30,883 nt of DNA from JAGVSV01 sp040766135 (lineage in GTDB: Bacteria > Bacillota > Clostridia > Christensenellales > Aristaeellaceae). Positions 15,877-23,703 of the stretch are shown piece after piece (the first letter of the stretch is position 1; each line of letters begins with the position of its first letter). Under the pieces are notes generated by a model. That model ran no database searches, was not told where the DNA came from, and worked only from the letters and a program-made list of their open reading frames with translations. The stretch covers positions 1 through 30,883 of the forward strand of contig JAXGRA010000020.1 of NCBI GenBank assembly GCA_040766135.1, in the 5' to 3' direction. A program made the translations under genes and the position numbers.

Positions 15877-17647
15877 GGTATTGCGTCAGCTGGACGATGA
15901 GGCGATTGAGCGCCCATTTAATAAACGGCAGCTGATACGCTTGCTGGCGTATATGAAGCCGTACAAACGTACGGTGATGCTTTCACTGGCGCTGATGGTA
16001 ATTGCAGCCGTGTCCTCTTTAGGATCGCCCTTTTTAATGAGCCGTGCCATTGATTCACTCAGCCAAGGCAACAAGCTGGTATGGCTGGTGCTGGGCATGG
16101 TGGCGCTGGCCATCTTTGACGCGCTGTGCACGCGCGGCCGCATCCGCCTGATGGAAACGGCGGGCAGGAAGGCCTTGGCTACCCTGCGTGAGGATTTGTT
16201 CCATCACATCCAAACCATGTCCTTTTCGTTCTTTGATACGCGCAGCGCGGGCAAAATCCTGGTGCGCGTCATCAACGATGTCAATGCCCTCAACGACCTG
16301 TTTACCAACGGCATTGTTAACGTACTGATTGATTGCTTAGTGCTGGTGCTGCTGATGGTTATCATGCTGGCGGCCAACTGGAAGCTGACGCTGATCGGCT
16401 TTTCCATCCTGCCGCTGCTTATTTTGCTGCTGTTCCGGTATAAGAATATCATGCGGCATCGCTGGCAGGTGGTGCGCAACAAGCGCAGCAACATGAATGG
16501 CTATCTTCATGAATCCTTAAGCGGCATGCGCGTTACCCAGGCCTTTGTGCGCGAGGATGAGAATGCTGATACCTTCGCCAATGTCAATGATGACATTCGC
16601 TTTCATTGGATGCGCGCCATCCGCGCCAATGCGCTGTTCTGGCCGCTGCTGGACGTGACCGGTGCCATCGGTACGGTGCTGGTGTACTACTTTGGCGTGA
16701 AATTAATCCAGGCCAATACCCTGTCGCTGGCCGATTTGCTGCTCATCCTGTGGTACTTGGGGCGGTTCTGGATGCCGCTGAACAACCTGTCCAACTTTTA
16801 TTCCAGCTTGCTCACAGCCTCGGCCTCCATGGAGCGTATTTTTGAAATCATGGATACGCCCCCCATGGTTCACGACAGCGAGGACGCCCAGCCCATGCCG
16901 CCCATTGAAGGCACAGTAGCGTTTGAGCATGTTACTTTTAGCTACGGCCCGGAGAAAGTCGTGTTGCACGACGTTTCTTTTACCGTAAAGCCTGGTCAGA
17001 CAGTTGCCTTGGTGGGGCCCACGGGTTCCGGCAAAAGCACCATTGTCAACCTGATCAGCCGCTTCTATGACGTAACCGATGGCGCGGTTACCATTGATGG
17101 GCACGACATCCGCTCGGTGCAGCTGGATTCGCTGCGCCGGCAGATGAGCGTGATGCAGCAGGAAAGCTTTGTGTTTTCAGGCACCATCATGGACAATATC
17201 CGCTATGGCCGCTTAGAGGCCACCGATGAGGAAGTGATGGAGGCCGCCAAGGCCGTCTACGCGCACGACTTCATTATGGCCATGGACAAAGGCTACCAAA
17301 CCGAAGTAAACGAGCGCGGCTCGTCGTTGTCTGTCGGGCAAAAGCAGCTCATTTCCTTTGCCCGGGCGCTGCTGAATGATCCCAAGATATTGATTTTGGA
17401 TGAAGCTACTTCTTCGATTGATACGCGCACTGAAATGATGATTCAGAAAGCGCTGGAAGTGTTGCTGAAAGGCCGCACCAGCTTTGTCATTGCACACCGG
17501 CTGTCCACCATCCGCAATGCCGATGTGATCATGGTCATCAGCGATGGCCGCATCACCGAGCGCGGCAACCACGATGAACTGATCCAGCTGGAGGGAGGGC
17601 ACTACCGCGCGCTGTGCGAGGCGCAGTACCGCTTTATGCAGGCGTAG
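15869..17647 (+). CDS. ABC exporter subunit, catalytic partner
   Basis: Protein of 592 residues with six transmembrane helices (~35-320) and an ATPase domain: Walker A GPTGSGKST (383-391), signature LSVGQ (487-491, non-canonical), Walker B ILILDE (507-512, catalytic Glu present), H-loop VIAHR. It complements the upstream subunit. The competent ATP site would use this Walker A/B with the upstream LSGGQ; the degenerate site would use the upstream Walker B Asp with this LSVGQ. This matches BmrD/YheH-type partners. The ATG at 15869 follows GGGAGG and overlaps the previous stop. The 3' end overlaps by 14 bp the end of the convergent small membrane protein gene. Confidence 0.92.
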   Translation: MAKVLRQLDDEAIERPFNKRQLIRLLAYMKPYKRTVMLSLALMVIAAVSSLGSPFLMSRAIDSLSQGNKLVWLVLGMVALAIFDALCTRGRIRLMETAGRKALATLREDLFHHIQTMSFSFFDTRSAGKILVRVINDVNALNDLFTNGIVNVLIDCLVLVLLMVIMLAANWKLTLIGFSILPLLILLLFRYKNIMRHRWQVVRNKRSNMNGYLHESLSGMRVTQAFVREDENADTFANVNDDIRFHWMRAIRANALFWPLLDVTGAIGTVLVYYFGVKLIQANTLSLADLLLILWYLGRFWMPLNNLSNFYSSLLTASASMERIFEIMDTPPMVHDSEDAQPMPPIEGTVAFEHVTFSYGPEKVVLHDVSFTVKPGQTVALVGPTGSGKSTIVNLISRFYDVTDGAVTIDGHDIRSVQLDSLRRQMSVMQQESFVFSGTIMDNIRYGRLEATDEEVMEAAKAVYAHDFIMAMDKGYQTEVNERGSSLSVGQKQLISFARALLNDPKILILDEATSSIDTRTEMMIQKALEVLLKGRTSFVIAHRLSTIRNADVIMVISDGRITERGNHDELIQLEGGHYRALCEAQYRFMQA

Positions 17648-18119
17648 GCAGTTCGGTGGCGCGCTGCCAGGAAATCACGGCCTTGTCCTGCGAGGTGATG
17701 GCCAGCAGGTCGCCAACCTGCCATTCCGGTCTGGGCAGGTTGGCATCCAAATAAAACAGCCGGTCGTCCAGTTCGTCCTGTTTATTTCCTACATTGATTA
17801 AAAAGGGGATAAGCTTAACGCCGTCCCGCTCCACTATCTCGTCGTCAAAGCCCTTGAAATAGCCCACATTGGTGCGGTTGCGCCCACGCAGCAGGCTTTT
17901 GACATACTTGCGGTAGGCATGCACGGGGGAGAGGTACAGCCCCCAGCAGAATATGGACAGCGCTCCCAGCGCGATGAACAAAAGCTCGGTGGCCAGCTCA
18001 TTGCGATATATCAGAGATACTACAATGGCGGCTATCAGCAGCGTGGCCGGCACCGCATAAATGGTCAGACGGCGTTTGAACTGCTGGTTGATATCCTGCA
18101 AATCACGTTCGGTGTACAT
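17634..18119 (-). CDS. Small membrane protein of unknown function
   Basis: Protein of 161 residues that I do not recognise. The first ~25 residues are polar (ERDLQDINQQFKRRL). Two adjacent transmembrane segments follow (~24-41 and ~50-66), and the C-terminal ~95 residues are soluble with a basic stretch (YRKYVKSLLRGRNRTN) after TM2 and a likely beta-rich end (FYLDANLPRPEWQVGDLLAI). The ATG at 18119 follows GGAGGG; an in-frame ATG at 18134 lies before the ribosome site. The promoter TTTACT-18-TAAAAT (18175-18146) is divergent from the helicase promoter. The 3' end runs 14 bp into the exporter gene on the other strand. Confidence 0.75.
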   Translation of the reverse strand: MYTERDLQDINQQFKRRLTIYAVPATLLIAAIVVSLIYRNELATELLFIALGALSIFCWGLYLSPVHAYRKYVKSLLRGRNRTNVGYFKGFDDEIVERDGVKLIPFLINVGNKQDELDDRLFYLDANLPRPEWQVGDLLAITSQDKAVISWQRATELPTPA

Positions 18120-18145
18120 AGTTTCCCTCCTCATTTCCTTTGGTC

Positions 18146-18175
18146 ATTTTAACCCAATGAGCGGCCAAAAGTAAA
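18146..18175 (-). promoter_or_regulatory. Promoter for small membrane protein gene
   Basis: On the minus strand TTTACT (18175-18170), 18-bp spacer, TAAAAT (18151-18146), about 27 bp upstream of the ATG at 18119. The -35 box is weak and the -10 box good. Confidence 0.5.
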
Positions 18176-18181
18176 CGCGCG

Positions 18182-18210
18182 TTGACGCTGTGTTGTTTGC
18201 GCCTTATAAT
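18182..18210 (+). promoter_or_regulatory. Strong promoter for DEAD-box helicase gene
   Basis: TTGACG (18182-18187), 17-bp spacer and a perfect TATAAT (18205-18210); one mismatch to consensus in twelve positions. The start is expected at about 18217, which is the first base of the hairpin listed next. Confidence 0.8.
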
Positions 18211-18216
18211 GTAAAT

Positions 18217-18237
18217 ACCGCCCGAAGGCGGTGTTTT
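18217..18237 (+). promoter_or_regulatory. 5'-end hairpin in helicase leader
   Basis: ACCGCC (18217-18222), loop CGAA, GGCGGT (18227-18232), followed by GTTTT. If transcription starts at about 18217, the helicase mRNA begins with this hairpin. It could protect the 5' end from decay, act as a weak attenuator, or be a target for the helicase itself. The structure is seen; the role is inferred. Confidence 0.55.
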
Positions 18238-18257
18238 AAAGATAAGGAGATTTTTAT

Positions 18258-19430
18258 TTGTCCTATTCAGAAGATTTTCGCGCACTGGACGTTTCTGATG
18301 ACGTGCTGCGTGCGCTCCAAGCCATGGATATCGAGCATGCCACCACCGTACAAAAGGAAACCATCCCCATAATGATGGCCGGGCATGACCTGATTGCCAT
18401 TGCGCCTACCGGAACCGGCAAAACCATCGCCTTTGGCATCCCGATGTTGGAGTATGTTTCGCTCAAGGACAAGCGCGTGCAGGAGCTGGTGCTGGCCCCC
18501 ACGCGCGAACTGGCCATGCAGATCACCGATGAGCTCAAGTCCCTGGCGCATTTTATCCCCAACCTGCGGTTTGCGTCGCTCTATGGCGGCCAGCCCATCA
18601 GCCGCCAAATCACGCAGCTGAAGCGCAACCCCCAGATTGTGGTGGCCACCCCCGGACGCCTGCTGGACATGATGAACCGCGGCCAGATACGGCTGGATCA
18701 GGTGCATACCATGGTGATTGACGAGGCCGATGAGATGCTCAAGATGGGCTTTGTCAAGGACGTCAGCCGCATCATAGAGGCCACGCCGCCCGACCGACAG
18801 CTGGTCATGTTTTCGGCCACCACCAACCAGGATGTCATGACCATCTCCTGGAAATATCAGCACGAGCCGCGCGAGATTATCATCAAGGCGCAGGCCGAGG
18901 ATCTGCCGCCCATCACGCAGTATGCGTTTATCGTAGCCCGAAATCAAAAGATGGAGCGCCTGGAGTATTTGCTGGATTCCGATGAATACAAGCGCATCAT
19001 GATCTTTACCAACACCAAGCGCATGACGCAGCGCCTGTGCGACCGCCTGGTCAAACAGGGGTACGATGCGCAGGCGCTGCACGGTGATGTGCGGCAGTCC
19101 CAGCGCACAACCATCATGAACAACTTTAAACGCGGGCGTTTCTCTATTTTAGTGTCCACCGATGTTGCCGCACGGGGCATTGACGTGGACGATGTGGAAG
19201 CTGTCATCAACTATGACCTGCCCAATGAGAACGAGTATTACCTGCACCGCATCGGGCGCACCGGCCGTGCCAAACGGCATGGCGTGTCGTTTACCATGCT
19301 GACCTATCAGGAAACCGTGCGCATGGATGAAATCCTGCGCTATATGAAAACCAAGCCTATAAAACTGCACTTTGACGCGCTGGGCATTCTGCGCACCGAG
19401 GATAACGAACCGTTCTTTGATAACGTGTAA
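18258..19430 (+). CDS. DEAD-box ATP-dependent RNA helicase
   Basis: Protein of 390 residues made of only the two RecA-like domains, with no C-terminal RNA-binding extension, so closer in size to eIF4A than to DeaD/CsdA. Motifs in order: Q-motif region with VQKETIP, Walker A APTGTGKT (49-56), PTREL (81-85), TPGR (131-134), DEAD (155-158), SAT (186-188), ARGID (305-309) and HRIGRTGR (330-337). It unwinds short RNA duplexes or remodels ribonucleoproteins in ribosome assembly or mRNA turnover. The start is TTG at 18258, 8 nt after AAGGAG (18244-18249); no in-frame ATG lies near. It is monocistronic between a strong promoter and a hairpin terminator. Confidence 0.93.
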   Translation: MSYSEDFRALDVSDDVLRALQAMDIEHATTVQKETIPIMMAGHDLIAIAPTGTGKTIAFGIPMLEYVSLKDKRVQELVLAPTRELAMQITDELKSLAHFIPNLRFASLYGGQPISRQITQLKRNPQIVVATPGRLLDMMNRGQIRLDQVHTMVIDEADEMLKMGFVKDVSRIIEATPPDRQLVMFSATTNQDVMTISWKYQHEPREIIIKAQAEDLPPITQYAFIVARNQKMERLEYLLDSDEYKRIMIFTNTKRMTQRLCDRLVKQGYDAQALHGDVRQSQRTTIMNNFKRGRFSILVSTDVAARGIDVDDVEAVINYDLPNENEYYLHRIGRTGRAKRHGVSFTMLTYQETVRMDEILRYMKTKPIKLHFDALGILRTEDNEPFFDNV

Positions 19431-19448
19431 TGTACAGGGGATAGAGGA

Positions 19449-19492
19449 AAGCCCGGCCACGCAAACGCGCAAGCCGGGCTTCATGGTTTTTG
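19449..19492. terminator. Terminator between helicase and anti-sigma genes
   Basis: AAGCCCGGC (19449-19457) / GCCGGGCTT (19473-19481), 9-bp stem, 15-nt loop, followed by CATGGTTTTT on the plus strand. It ends the helicase transcript and, being symmetric, can also serve the anti-sigma gene coming from the other side. Confidence 0.8.
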
Positions 19493-19496
19493 GGAG

Positions 19497-20411
19497 TTAT
19501 TGGACGGCCGCTGTAAAGGCCTGGATGAACTCCGGGCAGGCCCAGGTGCCGCAGGCGCTTAGCTTGTTGCCGTTGACCGCCATTTGCAGCACAATGCCGT
19601 TGTTATATTCAATCAGCAGCGCCTGGTTGGTGGTGCGGCTGCCGCTGCCCTGGTAGGACGCGTTGTTAAGCAGCGTGCCCATCAGCGACTGGATGACGGC
19701 GCTGTCGGTCACCGTGCCCACGCCGGATAATTGCATCGCCTTGACCGAAGATGCCGAGCCCAATGTGGCGGATAATCCTTCCGAGCCTACCAGCGCGCTG
19801 CCGCTGAAGGACACGCGCTGGAACACGCGCATCACGCCATCCACAGGGGCGGCAACGGCAGCGCCCCTCATCCCGGCAATGTCATATACCTTTTCGCCCT
19901 GCGCTACCACATTGCTGACAACATCCGCGTTGTCCAGCGCAGGCTCGCTGGTATATACGGTGACCTCGCCCACCTGGCCGCCTACGCTGTCCCCGGCGCT
20001 GGTGGGGTTGGTCAGCAGGCGGTAATACCGGCCCTGCACGCGCACCAGCGGGAAATTAGCGCCCGAACCCGATGCCCATACGCCCTGATAGCCCGGCGCT
20101 GTGCCGGTGTTGACCAGCTTGATGCTGCCCCGCGGCACATCCAGCGCCCGCGTGCGCCCGCCTGCGGGCAGGTTGCCTGCAGCCTGCGTGATGATAGCCT
20201 GATCGTCCCGATACAGCAGCGTGGGCAAGCCCAGCGCCAGGCCCAGCACCATGGCGGCCGAGAGGGCTAGCGCTGCCACGCGCCGTACAAACAGCGGTGC
20301 CCGGCGCTTGCGCGGCGGCGCTGTGACGATACGCGTCAGCAGCTCCGGCCCGGCAGTGATACCGCCTAACATTTCATTGGCAATTTCAGGCAGTTGGTTG
20401 AGTTGTTTCAA
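19497..20411 (-). CDS. Membrane anti-sigma-like regulator
   Basis: Protein of 304 residues: a cytoplasmic N-terminal ~40 residues (PEIANEMLGGITAGPELLTRI), one transmembrane segment (~43-66, rich in A and L), and an exported region of ~235 residues rich in G, S, V and T with no fold I recognise. It ends with CGTWACPEFIQAF. Its start overlaps the stop of the ECF sigma gene by 4 nt, and the topology is that of an anti-sigma factor holding the sigma at the membrane. The short N-terminal part lacks a clear zinc anti-sigma HxxxCxxC motif. Two cysteines close to the C-terminus could form an external disulfide. Function is inferred mostly from context. Confidence 0.7.
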   Translation of the reverse strand: MKQLNQLPEIANEMLGGITAGPELLTRIVTAPPRKRRAPLFVRRVAALALSAAMVLGLALGLPTLLYRDDQAIITQAAGNLPAGGRTRALDVPRGSIKLVNTGTAPGYQGVWASGSGANFPLVRVQGRYYRLLTNPTSAGDSVGGQVGEVTVYTSEPALDNADVVSNVVAQGEKVYDIAGMRGAAVAAPVDGVMRVFQRVSFSGSALVGSEGLSATLGSASSVKAMQLSGVGTVTDSAVIQSLMGTLLNNASYQGSGSRTTNQALLIEYNNGIVLQMAVNGNKLSACGTWACPEFIQAFTAAVQ

Positions 20412-20929
20412 CGTGGGTTGCTCCCTTCCTGTGTGTCCTCATCCCCGAGGACGGATTTTAGTTTCTTGCGCCCGCGCGACAACCGGCTGGATATGGTCCC
20501 CTCCGGCACTTCGAGCATGGTGGCAATTTCTGCGATAGAATAGCTCTGGTAGTAAAAAAGCAGAAACACCTCACGGATTTCAGGAGCCAGCGCATGTATG
20601 GACTGCATCAAGGCTTCCTTTTCGATGTGGTCGTCCACCTCATCCTGCGCCGGTAAAATCTCCAGCAGCGGGGTGCCCACCAGCACGCGCTTCATCCAGG
20701 CGCTGCGCCACAAATCGCGGCAACGGTTAAGCGCTACTTTCAGCAGCCAGCTTTTTTCGCTGCCTTCCTTCAGATCGGGCTGGTTTTCCATCAGGCGGAC
20801 AAACACATCCTGCGTCACATCCTCGGCCTGCTGGCGGTCGCCCAAATAAAAGTAACTGACACGCAGCACATCGGTGGCGTACTTTTCGTACAGCTCACTT
20901 ATCCAGGCGTAGGAATCATCCCTGGACAT
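20408..20929 (-). CDS. ECF-type RNA polymerase sigma factor
   Basis: Protein of 173 residues with sigma region 2 (LYEKYATDVLRVSYFYLG, then AEDVTQDVFVRLM for -10 recognition) and region 4 (LAPEIREVFLLFYYQSYSI, then the helix-turn-helix AEIATMLEVPEGTISSRLSR). The length and domain pair are those of an extracytoplasmic-function sigma factor. It directs polymerase to stress or envelope genes when released from its anti-sigma partner, here encoded by the next gene with a 4-nt overlap. The upstream promoter (21051-21022) looks sigma-A-like. The ATG at 20929 follows AAAGGA. The regulon is unknown; the peptidase genes on the other side of the shared intergenic region are candidates. Confidence 0.9.
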   Translation of the reverse strand: MSRDDSYAWISELYEKYATDVLRVSYFYLGDRQQAEDVTQDVFVRLMENQPDLKEGSEKSWLLKVALNRCRDLWRSAWMKRVLVGTPLLEILPAQDEVDDHIEKEALMQSIHALAPEIREVFLLFYYQSYSIAEIATMLEVPEGTISSRLSRGRKKLKSVLGDEDTQEGSNPR

Positions 20930-21021
20930 ATCCAGACCATTCCTTTCTACCCGTCATATATATAACGAAGCAAAACTGCACATTCTTGCCATAGCCTAAA
21001 ACCTTTTCCTTCATGGTTTGC

Positions 21022-21051
21022 ATTATACGCATGCTATCAAAACAACGTCAA
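21022..21051 (-). promoter_or_regulatory. Promoter for sigma/anti-sigma operon
   Basis: On the minus strand TTGACG (21051-21046), 18-bp spacer, TATAAT (21027-21022), about 93 bp upstream of the sigma start. It is a housekeeping-type promoter. On the plus strand only a lone TAAAAT (21063-21068) is seen ahead of the S58 peptidase, without a convincing sigma-A -35 box. Confidence 0.65.
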
Positions 21052-21100
21052 GGCAGTTGTGGTAAAATGCAGGAAACAAGCCGTGTGAGGAGGAAAAGGT

Positions 21101-22144
21101 ATGCATGATGGCTGGATAAACCCTGCACAGGAATATCAAACGGGCCCCCGCGACCTGATTACCGATGTGCCGGGCGTGCGCGTGGGGCATGCGGATGTGC
21201 GCCGAGGCGGCGCGCAGACCGGCGTTACGGTGCTGCTGCCTAGGCCTGATATATTTGAAAACAAGCTGGTGGCAGCCTGCCATGTCATCAATGGCTTTGG
21301 AAAGTCCACTGGGTTAGTGCAGATAGAGGAACTGGGCACGCTGGAAACGCCCATCGCGCTGACCAACACGCTGGCCGTGGGCACCTGCTGGCAGGCGCTG
21401 GCGCGCCGTATGGTGCGGGACAACCCGCAGCTGCGCTCGGTCAACCCTGTGGTGATGGAATGCAACGACAGCACGCTCAATGACATCCGCGCCTTCCACG
21501 TAACCGGGGACATGCTGGACGCCGCATGGGACTGCGCAGGCGTGGAGTTTGCCCAGGGGGCTGTGGGCGCGGGGCGGGGCATGATTTGCCACGGCTTGTC
21601 CGGCGGCATTGGCTCGGCCTCCCGCGTGTTCAAGGCGGGGAAGCAGTATACTATCGGCGCGCTGGTGCTGACCAACCACGGCCTGCTGCGCGATTTGACG
21701 GTGCTGGGCGATCCCGTGGGCCGCAGGCTGGCGCAGGAGGAGGCTAAACAATCTGATCAGGGCAGCGTGATTGTTATTCTGGCTACCGATGTGCCGGTCA
21801 GCGCGCGCAACTTAAAGCGCATCTGCAAGCGCGCGGTGGTGGGCCTGGGCCGCAGCGGTGCGCGCATCGGGCATGGCAGCGGCGAAATTGTGTTGGCCTT
21901 CACCACGGGCAATACCGTGCCACATCAAGCGTCGGAGGCCGTCTTCACAGCCCGCGATGTGGCGGATGCGCATATGGACACGCTGTTCCGCGCTGCCATT
22001 GAGTGTGTGGAGGAGGCGGTGTTCAACTCCCTGCTGTATGCAGAGGCCGTTACAGGATATAAGGGTCACACTGTGCGCGCGTACCGGGACGTGTGTTGTG
22101 AAATGTTACATACGCAGGCGCAGGCAGGGTGTTCCGCGCGTTGA
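21101..22144 (+). CDS. P1 family (S58, DmpA-like) peptidase
   Basis: Protein of 347 residues of the DmpA/BapA family of self-processing N-terminal-nucleophile aminopeptidases. Visible: the N-terminal DLITDVPGVRVGHAD, NPVVMECNDSTLNDI, GAVGAGRGMICHG and the autocleavage site HGSGEIVLAFTTGN. By family comparison, cleavage falls before Ser260, which becomes the nucleophile of the beta chain. Members release N-terminal D-Ala, L-amino acids or beta-amino acids; the preference here cannot be read. No signal peptide is seen, so it is cytoplasmic. The ATG follows GAGGAGG. The caspase-like protease starts 80 bp downstream on the same strand, and the pair is probably co-transcribed. Confidence 0.9.
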   Translation: MHDGWINPAQEYQTGPRDLITDVPGVRVGHADVRRGGAQTGVTVLLPRPDIFENKLVAACHVINGFGKSTGLVQIEELGTLETPIALTNTLAVGTCWQALARRMVRDNPQLRSVNPVVMECNDSTLNDIRAFHVTGDMLDAAWDCAGVEFAQGAVGAGRGMICHGLSGGIGSASRVFKAGKQYTIGALVLTNHGLLRDLTVLGDPVGRRLAQEEAKQSDQGSVIVILATDVPVSARNLKRICKRAVVGLGRSGARIGHGSGEIVLAFTTGNTVPHQASEAVFTARDVADAHMDTLFRAAIECVEEAVFNSLLYAEAVTGYKGHTVRAYRDVCCEMLHTQAQAGCSAR

Positions 22145-22224
22145 CCGGCCACGGGGCGCATGATACGATACCAATAGATGCATTATGGGGCTTTGCAGAA
22201 GAACGAAGAAGGGAGGGGAAAGGC

Positions 22225-23691
22225 GTGCGCCGCATGCTGTGCGTGTTGTCGTGCCTGCTGTTGGCATTGCCTGCCATTCCTCTCCATGCTGTGGAAGATC
22301 CGCAAATATTGCGCGCGTGGCTGGTGGGGTGCGACCATTTTGTTACCTACCCTAACACCGGCTTTGGTGCGCGCAACAACCTGATGCGTTTGCGTCAGGT
22401 ACTGGCGCAGGATGCGCGCGGGTATCAATCCATTACCGAAACATATAACCAGCTCTTTTCCGGCCTGGAGGCCAAGGAACTGGCGCAGCAGGCCTTTCAA
22501 GGCGCCAACGATAACGACATTTCCTTCTTTTATATTTCCACCCACGGCATCTATCAGGAGGGAGCGCCTGCTTCCTCCTTTGCCATGCTGTTAAGCGATG
22601 GCCGGCGCGAGCATGCGCTGACCGCGCTGGAGTTGTTCTTAGCGCTCAACCCCATTCCCGGCGCTAAGGTATTGGTCATTGACACCTGCAACAGCGGCGC
22701 ACTGATTGGCAAGGGATTGTTTGTGGATGACCTGGCTAGCTATTTTACTGGCGGCGATTTTTATGTGCTGACCAGCGCGGGCGGCAGCGAACCGAGTTTT
22801 TTGTGGAGCAACAACAGCGGTGCGCTGCAAGGGGGCAGCTACTTTCTGGACGCGCTGGCGGCAGGCATCTCCGGCCAGGGACGCTATGCCGCCGATGAAA
22901 ACCAGGACGGCGATATCACCCTGAGCGAAGCCCGGCGCTATCTGCTGCGCGCCTATGGCGCGTCCACGCCGCAGATGTTCCCGCAGGATGATGATTTTTT
23001 GCTGCTCAGCGCCCGCCAGGGTTCGAAGCCTCCCGCCAATATGCTGACGGATCTTGTTTATGATTCGCCGGTGCTTGCCGGTGGCGTCAAGGAGTTTTTG
23101 TTTTCCTTTACGCTGCATCGCCCCTCTCAACTGGGCTATCGTTTGGTGTACGACCAGCAGGGTGAGTGGCAGTTTGCCAGTTCGCAGCGTATCCCGGATG
23201 AAGAGGGCGGCTTGGGTCCGGCACCGCCCGGACGCAAGGAGCGTGCATTGAGCCTGAGCGAGTTTACCGAAAATACGTATGGCTATGTGCTGCTGTTTGT
23301 CGTTACGGCCGATGCCCTGGGCCCGCGGCCGCACATGAGCACGCTGCTCAACGTACAGCCCACCACCGGCGACCCCAAGCTGAACGCATTGGTGCGCCGC
23401 CTGCCCTCGCCCTATGGATACACCGAAACAGCCATCCGGGTGGAGCATGCCTTTCCCGTCAGCCTGACTGTGCGCATATTAAATGACAAGGGCGAGGCCA
23501 TTGCCGTTATCGGCTATGATATGCCCACGCGCCCGCAGCGCCTGCCCGGCGGCGGCAGCATATATTACTGGAACGGCATGGACCGCAATGGCATGACTCC
23601 CAAACGCGGGCTGTACCGCGCCGAGGTCAGCACCCAGGTAGGCGGGAAAACCTATCAGGTACTCAGCGATGCGTTCCGTGTGGGTTTTTAA
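22225..23691 (+). CDS. Secreted caspase-like protease, FlgD-like C-terminus
   Basis: Protein of 488 residues. Signal peptide: RRMLCVLSCLLLALPAIPLHA (likely cut before VEDPQ; the last C, A and V residues are hydrophobic-core members). The mature part begins with a caspase/orthocaspase-like domain: ILRAWLVGCDHF first strand, FYISTHG with His107 and VLVIDTCNSGAL with Cys155 as the predicted dyad. An EF-hand-type loop, DENQDGDITLSE (224-235), follows. Residues ~280-400 are beta-rich and unassigned. The C-terminus (NDKGEAIAVI ... YYWNGMDRNG ... GLYRAEVS) resembles an FlgD Ig-like module. The GTG at 22225 follows GGGAGGGG. It is predicted to be a calcium-responsive extracellular or wall-associated cysteine protease; cleavage specificity is unknown. 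Confidence 0.82.
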   Translation: MRRMLCVLSCLLLALPAIPLHAVEDPQILRAWLVGCDHFVTYPNTGFGARNNLMRLRQVLAQDARGYQSITETYNQLFSGLEAKELAQQAFQGANDNDISFFYISTHGIYQEGAPASSFAMLLSDGRREHALTALELFLALNPIPGAKVLVIDTCNSGALIGKGLFVDDLASYFTGGDFYVLTSAGGSEPSFLWSNNSGALQGGSYFLDALAAGISGQGRYAADENQDGDITLSEARRYLLRAYGASTPQMFPQDDDFLLLSARQGSKPPANMLTDLVYDSPVLAGGVKEFLFSFTLHRPSQLGYRLVYDQQGEWQFASSQRIPDEEGGLGPAPPGRKERALSLSEFTENTYGYVLLFVVTADALGPRPHMSTLLNVQPTTGDPKLNALVRRLPSPYGYTETAIRVEHAFPVSLTVRILNDKGEAIAVIGYDMPTRPQRLPGGGSIYYWNGMDRNGMTPKRGLYRAEVSTQVGGKTYQVLSDAFRVGF

Positions 23692-23703
23692 TGACCACGT
23701 TCA

